This document shows, piece after piece, positions 43,478 to 53,693 of a stretch of DNA of 64,000 nucleotides. A model generated the notes under the pieces. That model was not told the origin of the DNA. It ran no database searches and saw only the letters and a list, made by a program, of their open reading frames with translations. Positions within the stretch are counted from its first letter, which is position 1. Every line of letters begins with the position of its first letter. Position numbers and translations under genes: made by a program. The stretch is from Mycogone perniciosa (Eukaryota > Ascomycota > Sordariomycetes > Hypocreales > Hypocreaceae): assembly GCA_025331125.1 (NCBI GenBank), contig JAOALB010000002.1:310001-374000 (forward strand), in the 5' to 3' direction.

Positions 43478-44100
43478 GCGACGCCAACGTGTATGACATG
43501 ACTACAGCGGGAGCATTTTTATTTTTGACACATGTACGCGTGATCGACTGCAACAAACAAGCTTTTGCACGCTTGTTGTCAAGTCGTTCATGAAATCGGG
43601 CAGGGCCTTTACACAGCGGTGTCTGGACCACTCGGTGTCTCTCAAGTTTTGGTCTATTACTTTTTTGTTCAACTAAAGAGAAACAGCGAATGATGGGAAA
43701 GCAAGACGTGGAAGAATTGGGAAAACTGGAGTCATCATGGGCGCATCATTATCATCATCATCATCATCATTGTACATTTGAAACACTTGTTCCGTTCTTG
43801 TTCTCTCTCTTATGATAGTATTTGTTTTGGGTTACTCCTGAATGGTTGCTCTGGACGAACCTTTTTTTAGCAGATAGAATTGCAGTTACCTTTGATGCTG
43901 CTGTTCTGACCGACCTGACCGTGTGTCAAGCCCTGCGCTGCTGGTGCAATTCCAAGGGATTTCCCCTTTTTCATTGAGTGCATTCATGCCAGAAATGTTG
44001 TACATGTAATACTGCAATACCGGTTGGTCTAATCTCATGGCGCCATTTCTGTCGTAACCCCCCCAATCTAAACCGTGGTAGAGCTCTTCCCTCGTTTGCT
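43478..44100. other. Convergent 3' spacer with CAT microsatellite
   Basis: 3'-UTR region of the ubiquitin-fold gene and of ump1. A (CAT/ATC)n run lies at 43743-43771. No gene is supported. Confidence 0.45.
43743..43771. repeat. CAT/ATC trinucleotide microsatellite
   Basis: About nine CAT/ATC units in the 3' flank of the ubiquitin-fold gene. Confidence 0.7.
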
Positions 44101-44629
44101 TTAGCGAATCTTGAGCTTCTTCTCCATCTCATCATGGAAACCAGGGAGAGCCCTCGTCTCATCACCAGTATACACGTCCTCCCACGTAATCGTATCCTCG
44201 CGACCCCTCAGAATATCCTCATGCACGCTGGGCAGGCCCGAACCCAGGGCCATGGGCCGCCACTCGCCGTCTCGCACAATCTTGAGCTCCATGCCGCGAC
44301 GGATGGGCTCGGCGATGCCAAAGGTGCGCTTGAGGGATTCCATGCGGACGGCTTCCTGGGTAGCCTCCCAGTTCTTGAGGCGCGACTCGAGCGGATGGGC
44401 GGAGGCGGGCGTGTTGGAGGCGGCGTCGAAGGGGGAGGGGCCGACGCCGTGGCGGAGAGTGTCGTGGATGCCGGGGGCGGAGGGGGCGGAGGAGGTGTGG
44501 TTGATGTGGGTGAAGGTGTCCGGGCTGGAGGAGGAGGGGACGATGCGCATGGACTGGAGATATGTGTGTGAGCTTGTTGGCGATAGAATGAATGATGGGG
44601 AGATGGGAGGAGGAGGAGGAGCTTACCAT
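44101..44629 (-). CDS. ump1: Proteasome maturation factor Ump1/POMP (151 aa)
   Basis: Exon 1 is only the ATG (44627-44629). GTAAGC follows directly and the intron ends CTCCAG; exon 2 is 44101-44553 and starts TCCATGCGC. The joined protein begins MSMRIVPSSSSPDTF, as fungal Ump1 proteins usually do. The conserved core is SAPSAPGIHDTLRHGVG, then HPLESRLKNWEATQEAVRMESLKRTFGIAEPIRRGMELKIVRDGEWRP, then VHEDILRGREDTITWEDVYTG. Ump1 is a chaperone enclosed between 20S half-proteasomes and degraded when they dimerise. If the intron is retained, a second ATG (44550, MRIVPSS) in exon 2 could still initiate a protein lacking two residues. Confidence 0.93.
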
Positions 44630-45091
44630 TTTGGCGGTTTGATTTGGGAGGAGGGGATGGAGTTGTTTTTGATTAGAGAGCCGCGAGAGAGAGAGGAGGA
44701 TTCCGTGAGAGAGGCAGAGTCGTTATGCGTGTGTTTCGTTTGATTGTGGTGGTTGCACGGAAGAGAGGTTCGAGAGGTCGTTTGTTGGTGATGTAAGCTG
44801 GAGCTGCCTTCGTCAGGCTACGAACAGCCTCGCGTCTGGGTAGAGGTACGTACCTCAACTCCGCCTGCAGCGCCGGACCGATGCCGGAGGTAGCCGTTCA
44901 ATTTGGGGCCGAACATCTGAAGCTCCGGACTCACTTCATCCACTGTTCCGGCACAGTAATAACGTCAACGTAATAATAGTAATATCGTCATGCATATTCA
45001 TATTCATATTCATACATTGTCCCATTTACGTCGTTGATTTCTCGACTTGTCCTCTGTTCCTCTGCCTTGGCGAATCTCCATTGGCTTCACA
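44630..45091. other. Divergent promoter, ump1 / ABC gene
   Basis: 462 bp between divergent starts. A CATATT hexamer tandem (44993-45016) lies 75-100 bp upstream of the ABC start. An A/T-rich stretch (44955-44990) precedes it. Confidence 0.45.
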
Positions 45092-47059
45092 ATGCTGAGG
45101 AGCAATCTCCCATCTCGGTCTCCCATCATCCGCATTGCCAACGGCACCTTCTATCGCCATCATCCTAATGCCCAGTCTTCACATCCCAACCCGCCGCTAT
45201 TCGGCGGCCTAAGCTTCGAGCTGCCCTCGTCGTCATTGCAGCCGCACAATTGGTGTGTCGTGGGACCGTCTCTGTCTGGCAAGACAACCTTCTTGCAGGC
45301 CCTGAGGGGCAGACTGCTCTGCCAGCCCCCCACAGCGCGGTCTTATCCCTTTCTATCCACAGATGCGGTGTCGCCGAGGCTACGGAACCCCAATCAGGCG
45401 ATTCAGTATGTCGGCTTCGATGCAGAGTCGGGCGGTGGTCTGGGAAGCAGCGCTGTAACAACGTCGGCGTATCTCTCTGCGCGGTATGAATCACGGAGGG
45501 AGATTACTGATTTCTCGCTGAGGGACTTTTTGCTGGGCAACACGGAGCTGAATCCTCTCAAGGGACCCCTCGACGATGCCGGGGATGGTGGTATATCTAC
45601 CGAGTTGCTGAATCGCGTGGTCAAAGATCTGAGGCTGGGCCACCTGCTTGACCTGCCGGTGACGTTCCTCAGCAATGGCCAGGGCAGGAGGGCGCGGATA
45701 GCGCGTGCGCTGTTGACAAGGCCTGAGGTCTTGCTTCTGGATGAGCCATTCATGAGTCTTGACCCCCATACGGTTACGGGGCTGAGCCCTTTGCTTCAGT
45801 CTCTTGCTGAGAAGGCCAATCCGCGATTAGTTATGAGTGCCAGACCTCAGGACCCTCTCCCGGAATGGATCACACACTTGGTATATCTACGACTTGATTG
45901 CCAGGTCGAGTCAATGGGTCCCAAAGAGGAGGTTCTGCAAGGCCTCAGGAAATACGTCCAGGGGGTCAAGAAAGGCGGGCTGGCAGAAGACGAAAAATTG
46001 CCCATTCACGCCTTGGCCGATATTGGAAGAATACTCTCGTCAAAGGGTGTCTCTGCAAGTGGCCAGGATCAACCAGACCACCACTTCCAGGTTTCGTTCC
46101 AAGCCCAGCAGCCCACCAATCCCAATGCTGAGCCTTTGGTTGAAATGGACGGATGCCAAGTTCGCTACGGAGATAAAATTGCGCTGGGCAACTGGTCGCA
46201 GCAAACCCCACAGGGTCGAAAGGATGGTTTGATATGGACTGTCCGACGAGGCGAGCGCTGGGGCGTCTTTGGACCAAACGGCTCGGGAAAGACGACAATC
46301 GTCTCTCTGTTGGGCTCAGACCACCCACAGACGTATTCACTACCCATCAGGCTCTTTGGTCGTAGTCGTCTCCCGGAGCCAGGCTCTGGGATGCGGCCAC
46401 TCACCTTCTGGGACATCCAGTCTCGCATCGGCCACTCAAGCCCCGAGGTTCACCAGCACATGCCTCGCGGCCACACCATCAGACAAGTCGTTGAAAACGC
46501 CTGGGCGGAGACTTTCGGTACAAAGCCCAAGCTGGATAGCGAAGCGAAGCAGAAAGTCGACGCTGCGTTGGCGTGGTTCGAGCCGGAATTGAAGCCCAAC
46601 AGCGCTGCTGACGCGAGTGGCGAGGGCCTGAAATGGGCGGACGATTACATGTTTGGCGAGATCTCGTTCAGCGCGCAGCGAGTGGCTCTGTTTATACGGT
46701 CCATGATCAAGGGTCCGGACGTGGTTGTGTTAGACGAGTCCTTTAGCGGCATGGATGACGCTGTGAGGGATAAGTGCACGCTGTTCCTGACAGAGGGCGA
46801 GGGCAAGACGTACCGCGGAGAGGAGATTGTTGAGAGCCAGCAGGCCCAGGATGGCAAAGTCAAAGTCAAGGGCCTGTCGGATCAGCAGGCGCTCATTTGC
46901 ATTGCGCACGTCAAGGAAGAGGTTCCGGACTGTGTGAGGGAGTGGATTTGCCTGCCCGAGGCTAATTCAGGTTCGCCGGCGAGATTTGGGAGATTGGATG
47001 GGCCGTTAAGGGCGAACGAGAGGAGGTGGCATGAGGTTTGGGGGTTTTCGATGAGTTGA
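45092..47059 (+). CDS. Soluble tandem-NBD ABC ATPase (YDR061W/ModF type, 655 aa)
   Basis: A single exon with no membrane segment. NBD1 has Walker A GPSLSGKTT, signature LSNGQGRRARIARAL and Walker B VLLLDEPFMSLD. NBD2 has Walker A GPNGSGKTT and Walker B VVVLDESFSGMDD, but its signature is degenerate (ISFSAQRVALFIRSM, no LSGGQ). This architecture matches yeast YDR061W and bacterial ModF/PhrA-like proteins, whose function in fungi is not known. The start is the first ATG in the frame, MLRSNLPSRSPIIRIANGTF; its Arg/Ser-rich opening could hint at mitochondrial location but is not decisive. Divergent from ump1. Confidence 0.88.
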   Translation: MLRSNLPSRSPIIRIANGTFYRHHPNAQSSHPNPPLFGGLSFELPSSSLQPHNWCVVGPSLSGKTTFLQALRGRLLCQPPTARSYPFLSTDAVSPRLRNPNQAIQYVGFDAESGGGLGSSAVTTSAYLSARYESRREITDFSLRDFLLGNTELNPLKGPLDDAGDGGISTELLNRVVKDLRLGHLLDLPVTFLSNGQGRRARIARALLTRPEVLLLDEPFMSLDPHTVTGLSPLLQSLAEKANPRLVMSARPQDPLPEWITHLVYLRLDCQVESMGPKEEVLQGLRKYVQGVKKGGLAEDEKLPIHALADIGRILSSKGVSASGQDQPDHHFQVSFQAQQPTNPNAEPLVEMDGCQVRYGDKIALGNWSQQTPQGRKDGLIWTVRRGERWGVFGPNGSGKTTIVSLLGSDHPQTYSLPIRLFGRSRLPEPGSGMRPLTFWDIQSRIGHSSPEVHQHMPRGHTIRQVVENAWAETFGTKPKLDSEAKQKVDAALAWFEPELKPNSAADASGEGLKWADDYMFGEISFSAQRVALFIRSMIKGPDVVVLDESFSGMDDAVRDKCTLFLTEGEGKTYRGEEIVESQQAQDGKVKVKGLSDQQALICIAHVKEEVPDCVREWICLPEANSGSPARFGRLDGPLRANERRWHEVWGFSMS

Positions 47060-47452
47060 GAGTGATGGAAGTTGGGTATAAGGCCATCATCCATACAGAC
47101 GAGATTGAGATGATTGTCGACAAGTTGATGTACATATCTTTCACTGCACAAGATAGAATATCATAAAATAAACCTATAATTTATGAATATTTTCGAGTAC
47201 TTGATCGTCGTTCATTCATATCCAACACGTGTCCTGAGAATAATACAAGAAAGGGTGTGGTTGTCTAGCCCCGGTCTTCGGATTGGTGAAGAGCACGTGC
47301 AGCATTCGCCATAACACCACTGACTGATAGATAGACATCATGACGCTTCATATCACCACCACTCTCTCTATCTCTCACCTATTCATAAAATCCAAATGGC
47401 ATTGCCATAGCCGTAATAACCATCATAATTGTTATTAGTATTATTCATCAAA
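47060..47452. other. Spacer between the ABC and DUF202 genes
   Basis: 393 bp containing the 3'-UTR of the ABC gene and the DUF202 promoter. No other gene is seen. Confidence 0.4.
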
Positions 47453-48211
47453 ATGCCCGCCCAATTCATGGAAGACATAGACGATGAGGACGTCACCGTC
47501 AAGTGCTGCGCGCCACTCACGGCCCTCACAGAACCCATCGAAGTCGGCGAAATAGGGTTGGTAGACTTGATTTATCTCAGCTACTTTTACTGTATCTGAC
47601 TTACACATGCTAGGAACGGCCTCGCTGGTTCCTCTGCCTTTTTCAAGTGGCCTATCCTTGGGCCTCTCATCTTCGTCAACGAAAGCAGCGACGCTCGCGA
47701 CCACTGCGCCAACGAGAGAAGTATTACTTTCAACTCTCTTCACCTCTTCAATAATCATCCTAACACATCTATAGCGTTTCTATCCTATCTCCGACTGTCT
47801 GTTTACATGGCCATCGTCTCCGTCGCCATCACCTTGTCATTCCACATCAAGGGCAAGCCGACTGACCTCGAGCGACGCATCGCCAAACCACTCGGCGCCA
47901 TCTTTTGGGCCTTGTCTTTCCTTACGCTGGCTCTCGGCGTGGGGAACTACATACGTGAGCTAGAATTGTTATTCTCCTTGACCCTGCTTTGTGCTGATAG
48001 CCGTTGTGTTAGGGACCGTTAATCTGTATGGTCGAAGGGTAGCCATTGTTCAGTCCGGATGGAAAACGCAGCTGGTGAGTTTGATACTTCCATAACAAAA
48101 ATAGATGATACTGATACGATGAGCTTATGACAGGTTCTTGGAGTACTTGCATTCTCCATCATCGGGACGTGTATCGTCCTGCTAGTTATCGACAAGGTGC
48201 GACAGAACTGA
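47453..48211 (+). CDS. DUF202/YidH-type small membrane protein (176 aa)
   Basis: Five exons: 47453-47556, 47614-47720, 47775-47954, 48013-48074 and 48134-48211, all GT-AG and in frame. An acidic cytosolic start (MPAQFMEDIDDEDVTVKCC) is followed by the DUF202 hallmark DHCANERTFLSYLRLSVYMAIVSVAITLSFH, which exists only when the 54-nt intron 2 is removed. Two more hydrophobic segments follow (AIFWALSFLTLALGVGNYI, LGVLAFSIIGTCIVLLVI), separated by the conserved loop YGRRVAIVQSGWKTQ. It is a three-span membrane protein of unknown function; in yeast the domain occurs in Vtc subunits and Ydl089-like proteins. Here it is a stand-alone domain. Confidence 0.88.
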
Positions 48212-48374
48212 GGCGCATCCATAACTCATGTTTATATTTCCCAATAAAATTCCCCCCATTCAAAATTATCTTCCTCGCTGAGCTATGAATTATCATTACC
48301 CCTACCATGACGACCTCGCAACTCGCTCGTAAAATACGTCACTGTGCCGTGCTCCATCTCATTAGACCCCCGGA

Positions 48375-50752
48375 TCATTGTGCTTTCGTCTTAGTAGCAC
48401 AGAACAGATCCTTTGCATATAGATCTGCCTCCAAAGGCTTTTTCGGCTCCGTCTCACACTGTCCGACCTGATGTCGGAATTCCCGCTTGTACCGAGCAGC
48501 ATCCTTCCCGATTCTCTCAAAGCCTACCTCTTTCCCATCCCATGTAAGCCATGGCAGGTCGTCGATAGAGAGCAATTCACCTCCACGAGGTAGTGTGGCC
48601 AGCATATCTACTTGCGACCCTGCGTCAAACGCTTCCGTGGCCCGGCTAACGGCGCTTTCTTGCTTCTCCTGTTCTGTCAAGGCTTCCCCTTCATACTCCT
48701 CCGGCATGTCATAGAGGTCGGTATGAACTCTGAGTATGGTGTCTGCAGTCTGACTTGGATAGAGGGTCAAGTACCCGCGAAGACGTGAGAGTTGCAGGGC
48801 ATATTCTAACCATGATGGATGTTTCTTGCCCACTTCTTTCTTTGCCAGAAGGTCAGGAGTTGTTGACATTGAGTGCCACTTCTCAAGGAACTGCGATACA
48901 TAGCCATGGAGCTCAACCCACTTGTCACCCATAATCAGAACCGCATCGCTGTTTGGCGCTTGCCAGAGAAACGAGGTTCCAGCCGTATCACCTTTATGCT
49001 TGCTAGGCGGTTTTGGAGGTGTGAATTGCTTGGTACCATCCAAGTAGGTGGTAGGAGTGGCGAAGCTGATACCAAACAGCCTGGTATTCCAGTACTGTCT
49101 TTCAGCAAGGGTCGAGTATCGCTGGTGTAGGAGCAAATATTTCACGTCTATTCAGAGTTAGCTTCCAACTGCCACGGGAGCCTTAGAGCCCAAAGGGAGG
49201 TCTCACAGTGAAAGAATTGAGGGGTGACCTCGGTATGGGGTGACATGATGAGGACATGGGAATGAGAAGGCTTGTTTGGCCAAAATGACTCGAGGAAGCG
49301 CACCGAACTTTCCTCTTCATTAATCTTCTGGCGAGGGATGCGATGGCGCAGCGAAATCATCCCCGGTTGGGAAGCTGAACCGAAATGTGCAGGTGGCCAA
49401 CGGTAATCGGAAAGAAACTGTCCCAAGTGTGCGTCAACTGCAGATGGGAGCTCGATGGTGATATGGGGGGTTAGTACGCCGCTCAAATCAGCTCTAGCAA
49501 GGGAATTAAGCAGCCGCTTGAGATTCCCAGAGCCGCTGGGAGGAGCATGAACAAGAATGTCAAAGTGAACGCTGTTCCAAGCTGTTTCATACGATTAGAG
49601 TTGATGCTTAAACCGAGACCTATCGTAACATACCCGCTAGTGAAGAAGAGTCAAGCTTGGCCAACCACGATAATCGACTACCCGCCTTCTCTGGGAGCTC
49701 GATCAGGGCAGCGCCTATGGACCTGACTTGATCTCGAATGCCAAAGAGGAAATAATCCTCTTCAGTTTTTGTGGAGTCAATTATAAGTGCTTGAGGATGC
49801 ATGTATACATTAATGTGATCTAGGAGCCCTTCAGTTAGCACCGAATTAAGGGCACAACAGATCTTAACGTCTTACATAGAGCACGAGCAGAAGAAAGAGC
49901 CATCCGCGACTCTGTTGATGTAGTAGACTGATCGGGGCGGGCGTCTAGGCCGTTGTCAGCCTGAGCGAGTCCTCACAAGGTGGTCACCTGGGGGGATTGA
50001 ATACCATGCACTATCAGCGGGCACGACTTGTCGATGCCATTAATTTTGAGCAACTCCGTCATAGGCACGTCGCTTCTGCCCATCAGCGCAAAGTGAACAT
50101 AGTTTGTGTGTTCCACGGCCATTTGACAAGCCATGGGGAGCAGAGTAGCCGCACTCTGGAGGCTTGCGGCAGCGAACAAGATATTGCGATTCTTTTGCGC
50201 CCCTCCTCCTGTTTCGTAGATGGCGCGGAGTGACTGGCCCAACTCTGGGAGCCTGATGGGTCCATTATAGACTCTGGACGGCTCGCTGACTGCCTTTTCT
50301 TGGCTCTGGCTCTTTTTGCTATCCTTTTCCTGGGTTTGGCTCTTTTGGGGCTTTTTGGCTTCCTTGGACTCATTGGATTCTTTGGATTCTGTGGAGTCTT
50401 GTTTTGTAGTCTCCACCTTACGTGATGGCTGCTTTTCCAGTTGAGACTGGTCGTACCCTGACGACGCATCCGGGACACGTCGTGGGGAATAGTGTGAATC
50501 CAGAGATCTATCCTCTGACGGGAGCCCAAGTGTGCGATACAGTCCATAGGTGACTATGAACACCACGAATACGTAGGCGGCGAACCGAATCACGACACTG
50601 CGCCGCGGGGCGCCTCTTGAAGCCGCTTGCCATTGATTGGCCTGCTTCGCGTGCCTGGGCAGGCTGCGGTCGTCGTCCTTTTTGTTGGCCATCTCCTCGT
50701 TGCCGCGCCAGAGCTGCGACAGGGACCAGTGTCGGGAATTCGACGGCGACAT
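48375..50752 (-). CDS. Fungal 'glycosyltransferase 2' type II membrane protein (716 aa)
   Basis: Five exons: 50005-50752, 49876-49944, 49634-49819, 49207-49581 and 48375-49147, joined in frame. A basic cytosolic tail precedes one signal-anchor (VVIRFAAYVFVVFIVTYGLY, residues 53-72). A Lys/Glu/Ser-rich stalk repeat (SKESNESKEAKKPQKSQTQEK) follows. The lumenal part reads like the Pezizomycotina proteins annotated glycosyltransferase 2: NVYMHPQALIIDS, HFDILVHAPPSGSGNLKRLL, LTPHITIELP, VLIMSPHTEVTPQFFHYVKYLLLHQRYS, KKHPSWLEYALQLSRLRGYLTLYP. Its donor, acceptor and Golgi location are inferred. The single N-terminal anchor and stalk fit a Golgi enzyme. The identity rests on remembered similarity. 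Confidence 0.8.
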
Positions 50753-51323
50753 TCTCTCCTCGTAGCGAATGTGGTGGCACTTTCGCGGAACACGAGACCA
50801 GACGGAATCTCACTGCGCAAGCCGAAGTTACATGACGGCTTCTGTCGCCCAAGCTCTCAGTTTTGCCAAAGCCAATGTCTCTATGCGACCCGGAGAGATG
50901 TTGTCTGAGCAACGGAGAGAGAGGGAGAGAGAGGAGGAGAAGTGAGTTGCAATCCGGCGTCTGATGACAGACGATGGATGACACGAGTACGGAGTAGGAT
51001 GGAGCGACATCATGTCAAGGTCCGGGGAACGGAGCATTTGGATCCGCCCCAATAGGGCCCCCTAAAACTCACTGACCTCAGCCGCCCAATCGCCTAAAAC
51101 GAGGCGGTCCGGCGCCCTGAAGAGGGCCCCGCCGTCTATCCGGAGCAGTTCCATTTTAATGGTGGGGCACGAGCAACACTACGGAGCCGATAAACCTTGG
51201 AAAATTTAATATCACGAAAAATTCATGCCACAATTCGGAGTACACCAACCATCGACCTGTTTCCTGACATAAAACATAACACAACCCAGGAAAAACTCAA
51301 GGCAATTCGACGGGACCTCCAAT
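50753..51323. other. Divergent promoter, glycosyltransferase / syo1
   Basis: 571 bp between divergent genes. A GA-rich tract (about 50911-50942) and one TACGGAGTA (50988) are present. No other gene is supported. Confidence 0.4.
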
Positions 51324-53407
51324 ATGGGCAAGTCAAGACGGAACAGAGGCGGTCCGGGTCACCGCAGAGATCCCATGGCGAAACCCATCAAGCCTCTGTC
51401 CGATCCTGAACTGATTGCTCTGCGAGAGAGCAAGATCCTCCCCATCATCAACGGCCTACAGAGCGCCGATCCCAAGTCTCGCTCAGCGGCTGCATCCGTC
51501 ATCTCCAGCATCATCCAGGATACCAAGTGCCGCAAGCTGCTGCTGCGGGAGCAGATCGTGCACACGGTCCTGGCCCAGACACTGACTGATGCTGCGCTTG
51601 AGAGCCGCGCTGCTGGATGGGGCATCTTGCAGGTTCTGGCCCAGGAGGAGGAAGCTGATTTCTGTGTTCATCTATTCAGACTGGATATCCTGACGGCGAT
51701 TGAGTACGCCTCAAAGTTGGTGGGTTTCATCATCTCACATCATGTCATGTCAGTATTGGCTAAACATCAACTTACCTTACAACATAGGTCTCAGAGAAGA
51801 TCTTGGCCAAGGAATCTGTATTTTCTAAACTGCCCAAGGCAGAGAAAAGTTTCACAGCCAGCATCGCCGCATCCCTGGTCTCACTCCTGACTGCCCTGGC
51901 AGAGTCAGGAGATGACATACTCGAGGCCGTTGCAGGGAACACCATCATTTTCAAGCTGCTTTCCGCACTCATTGCACACACCAGCCAAGAAGAGGAGGAC
52001 TTGATATCTCCAATCCGATGCGACGCCATGGCCTGTCTCATGATCCTAAGTGAAGACAACATAGAGCTAGCGCAGAAGATGACGTCCACAAATGAAACTG
52101 CCTGCTACAAGGCATTGACATCCCTGGTCGCCGAAGTCAGCGGAGATGGAATCCTTGCTTGCGCCGTCCTCCATAACATTTACGCCTCCCTTCTTGGATC
52201 AAAGGATTCATCTTTGGTCAATGTCGCAGACGACGCCGACCTGATACCGACCCTGACAAAGGCCATTGCCACATTCACCCCTGGACAGGCCGTCGCTAAC
52301 GGCAACGGCTGGTCCAGCCCAGACGAATACCAGCAGCTAGCCCTCGAGACCCTCGCATCTATTGGCACGAGCCTCAGCGCTGCCATAGGAGGTCCCGTAC
52401 AGCCCCCAAAGAAGGAGGAAAATGACGACGCTGAGGCGGAAGACGGTGATGAGGATATGGAAGGCCAATCAGACGAAGAAGACGTCGCGGGTGAAGGTGA
52501 TGACGAAGACGAAGACGACGATATGGACGAGGACGAGATGGAAGCCGACATGGACATGGTTACCAGCGGCGACCACCACGCCGGGAATATCGACGACCTC
52601 CCTACTCTCCAATCCATTCTCCAAACCGCCCTCCCCGAACTCACCCGCATCGCCAGCCTCCCGCCCGTCGACGATCTCTCCCTCAAGATCCAAGCCCACG
52701 CCTTCTCCGCTCTTAACAACATCGCCTGGTCAGTCTCCCTCGTCGACTTCTCCGAAGAGACCAACGCCGGTGTCCAGGCCGCCTGGAGCCCTGCCGGCCG
52801 CACCCTCTGGCAGCAAGTCATCTCTCCCGTCCTTGCATCTGACACCGCCGACGTCGATCTCGCCACCCAAGTCACCAGTCTAGCCTGGGCCATTTCTCGT
52901 TCTCTCCGTGGCGGCGAGACGCCCCTCCAGCCCGGTGAGCATCGCAAGTTCATCTCCCTGTACCAAGCCACCAAAGGCGCCCCCGCGCGTCTCGATCCGG
53001 AAGATCCCTTCCAAGCTCTGGGTGTCAAATGCGTTGGCGTCCTGGGCCAGTTAGCCCTCCACCCCTGTCCCACGGACCTAAACCGCGAGATTGGCACGTT
53101 CCTCGTCACGCTTGTAGCCGGCCTGCCCGACACACCCGCCGCTGATGCAGTCGAGGCTCTGAACCAAGTCTTCGATGTGTACGGCAACGAGGAGTATCCC
53201 TACGACGCCGAGGCCTTTTGGAAGGGCGACTTCCTCAAGCACCTCGACGGTGCGGTATCCAAGGTGCGAGCTATGGCGAAGGGGGTCAACAAGGCATCGC
53301 AGCCGGAGTTGAGGGATAGGGCCGATGAGGCAGTCATGAACTTGACACGGTTTTTGGCATATAAGCGGAAGCACAAGCCTGTAGAACTGGCAGTGAGGGA
53401 ACGCTGA
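51324..53407 (+). CDS. syo1: Symportin Syo1, ribosomal protein co-importer (671 aa)
   Basis: Exons 51324-51719 and 51788-53407 with a 68-nt intron (GTGGGT...CATAG). The start MGKSRRNRGGPGHRRDP is the basic PY-NLS-like N-terminus of Syo1. ARM/HEAT repeats follow. They are interrupted at about residues 343-390 by a long Asp/Glu-rich loop (EENDDAEAEDGDEDMEG...DEDEDDDMDEDEM), which in Syo1 cradles the basic ribosomal protein L11. The C-terminal repeats include LQILLTL-like helices and KVRAMAKGVNKASQPELRDRADEAVMNLTRFLAYK. Syo1 imports L5 and L11 together via Kap104 for 5S RNP assembly. Convergent with mlh1. Confidence 0.92.
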
Positions 53408-53693
53408 GGTCAGGGAAATTTAAAGCGTGTAAAAATTGTTAATGAATAGAAAAGAAAGAAATGAAGACATGATTGAATAATTCATTGAGGACCGTCCGTT
53501 GTAACTTGATTCAAGCTTATGGAAGTAAACACACAAATCTCCTGAAGAGCCATTCACACAAAAAGTCATACCGGGGTGGAAACCAAGAGGCCTGTCCTAT
53601 CAACGCTCTAGCGATCATTAACCCATAAGTAACGACATTCATCTCATACATAGCCGCCAGCCTTGCAATTCATAGCATGCAGATATACTCCCA

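Noticed and set aside
52180..53187. 335-codon minus ORF antisense to syo1
   Set aside because: A long shadow frame created by the codon bias of syo1. The product is Ser/Arg/Ala low complexity.
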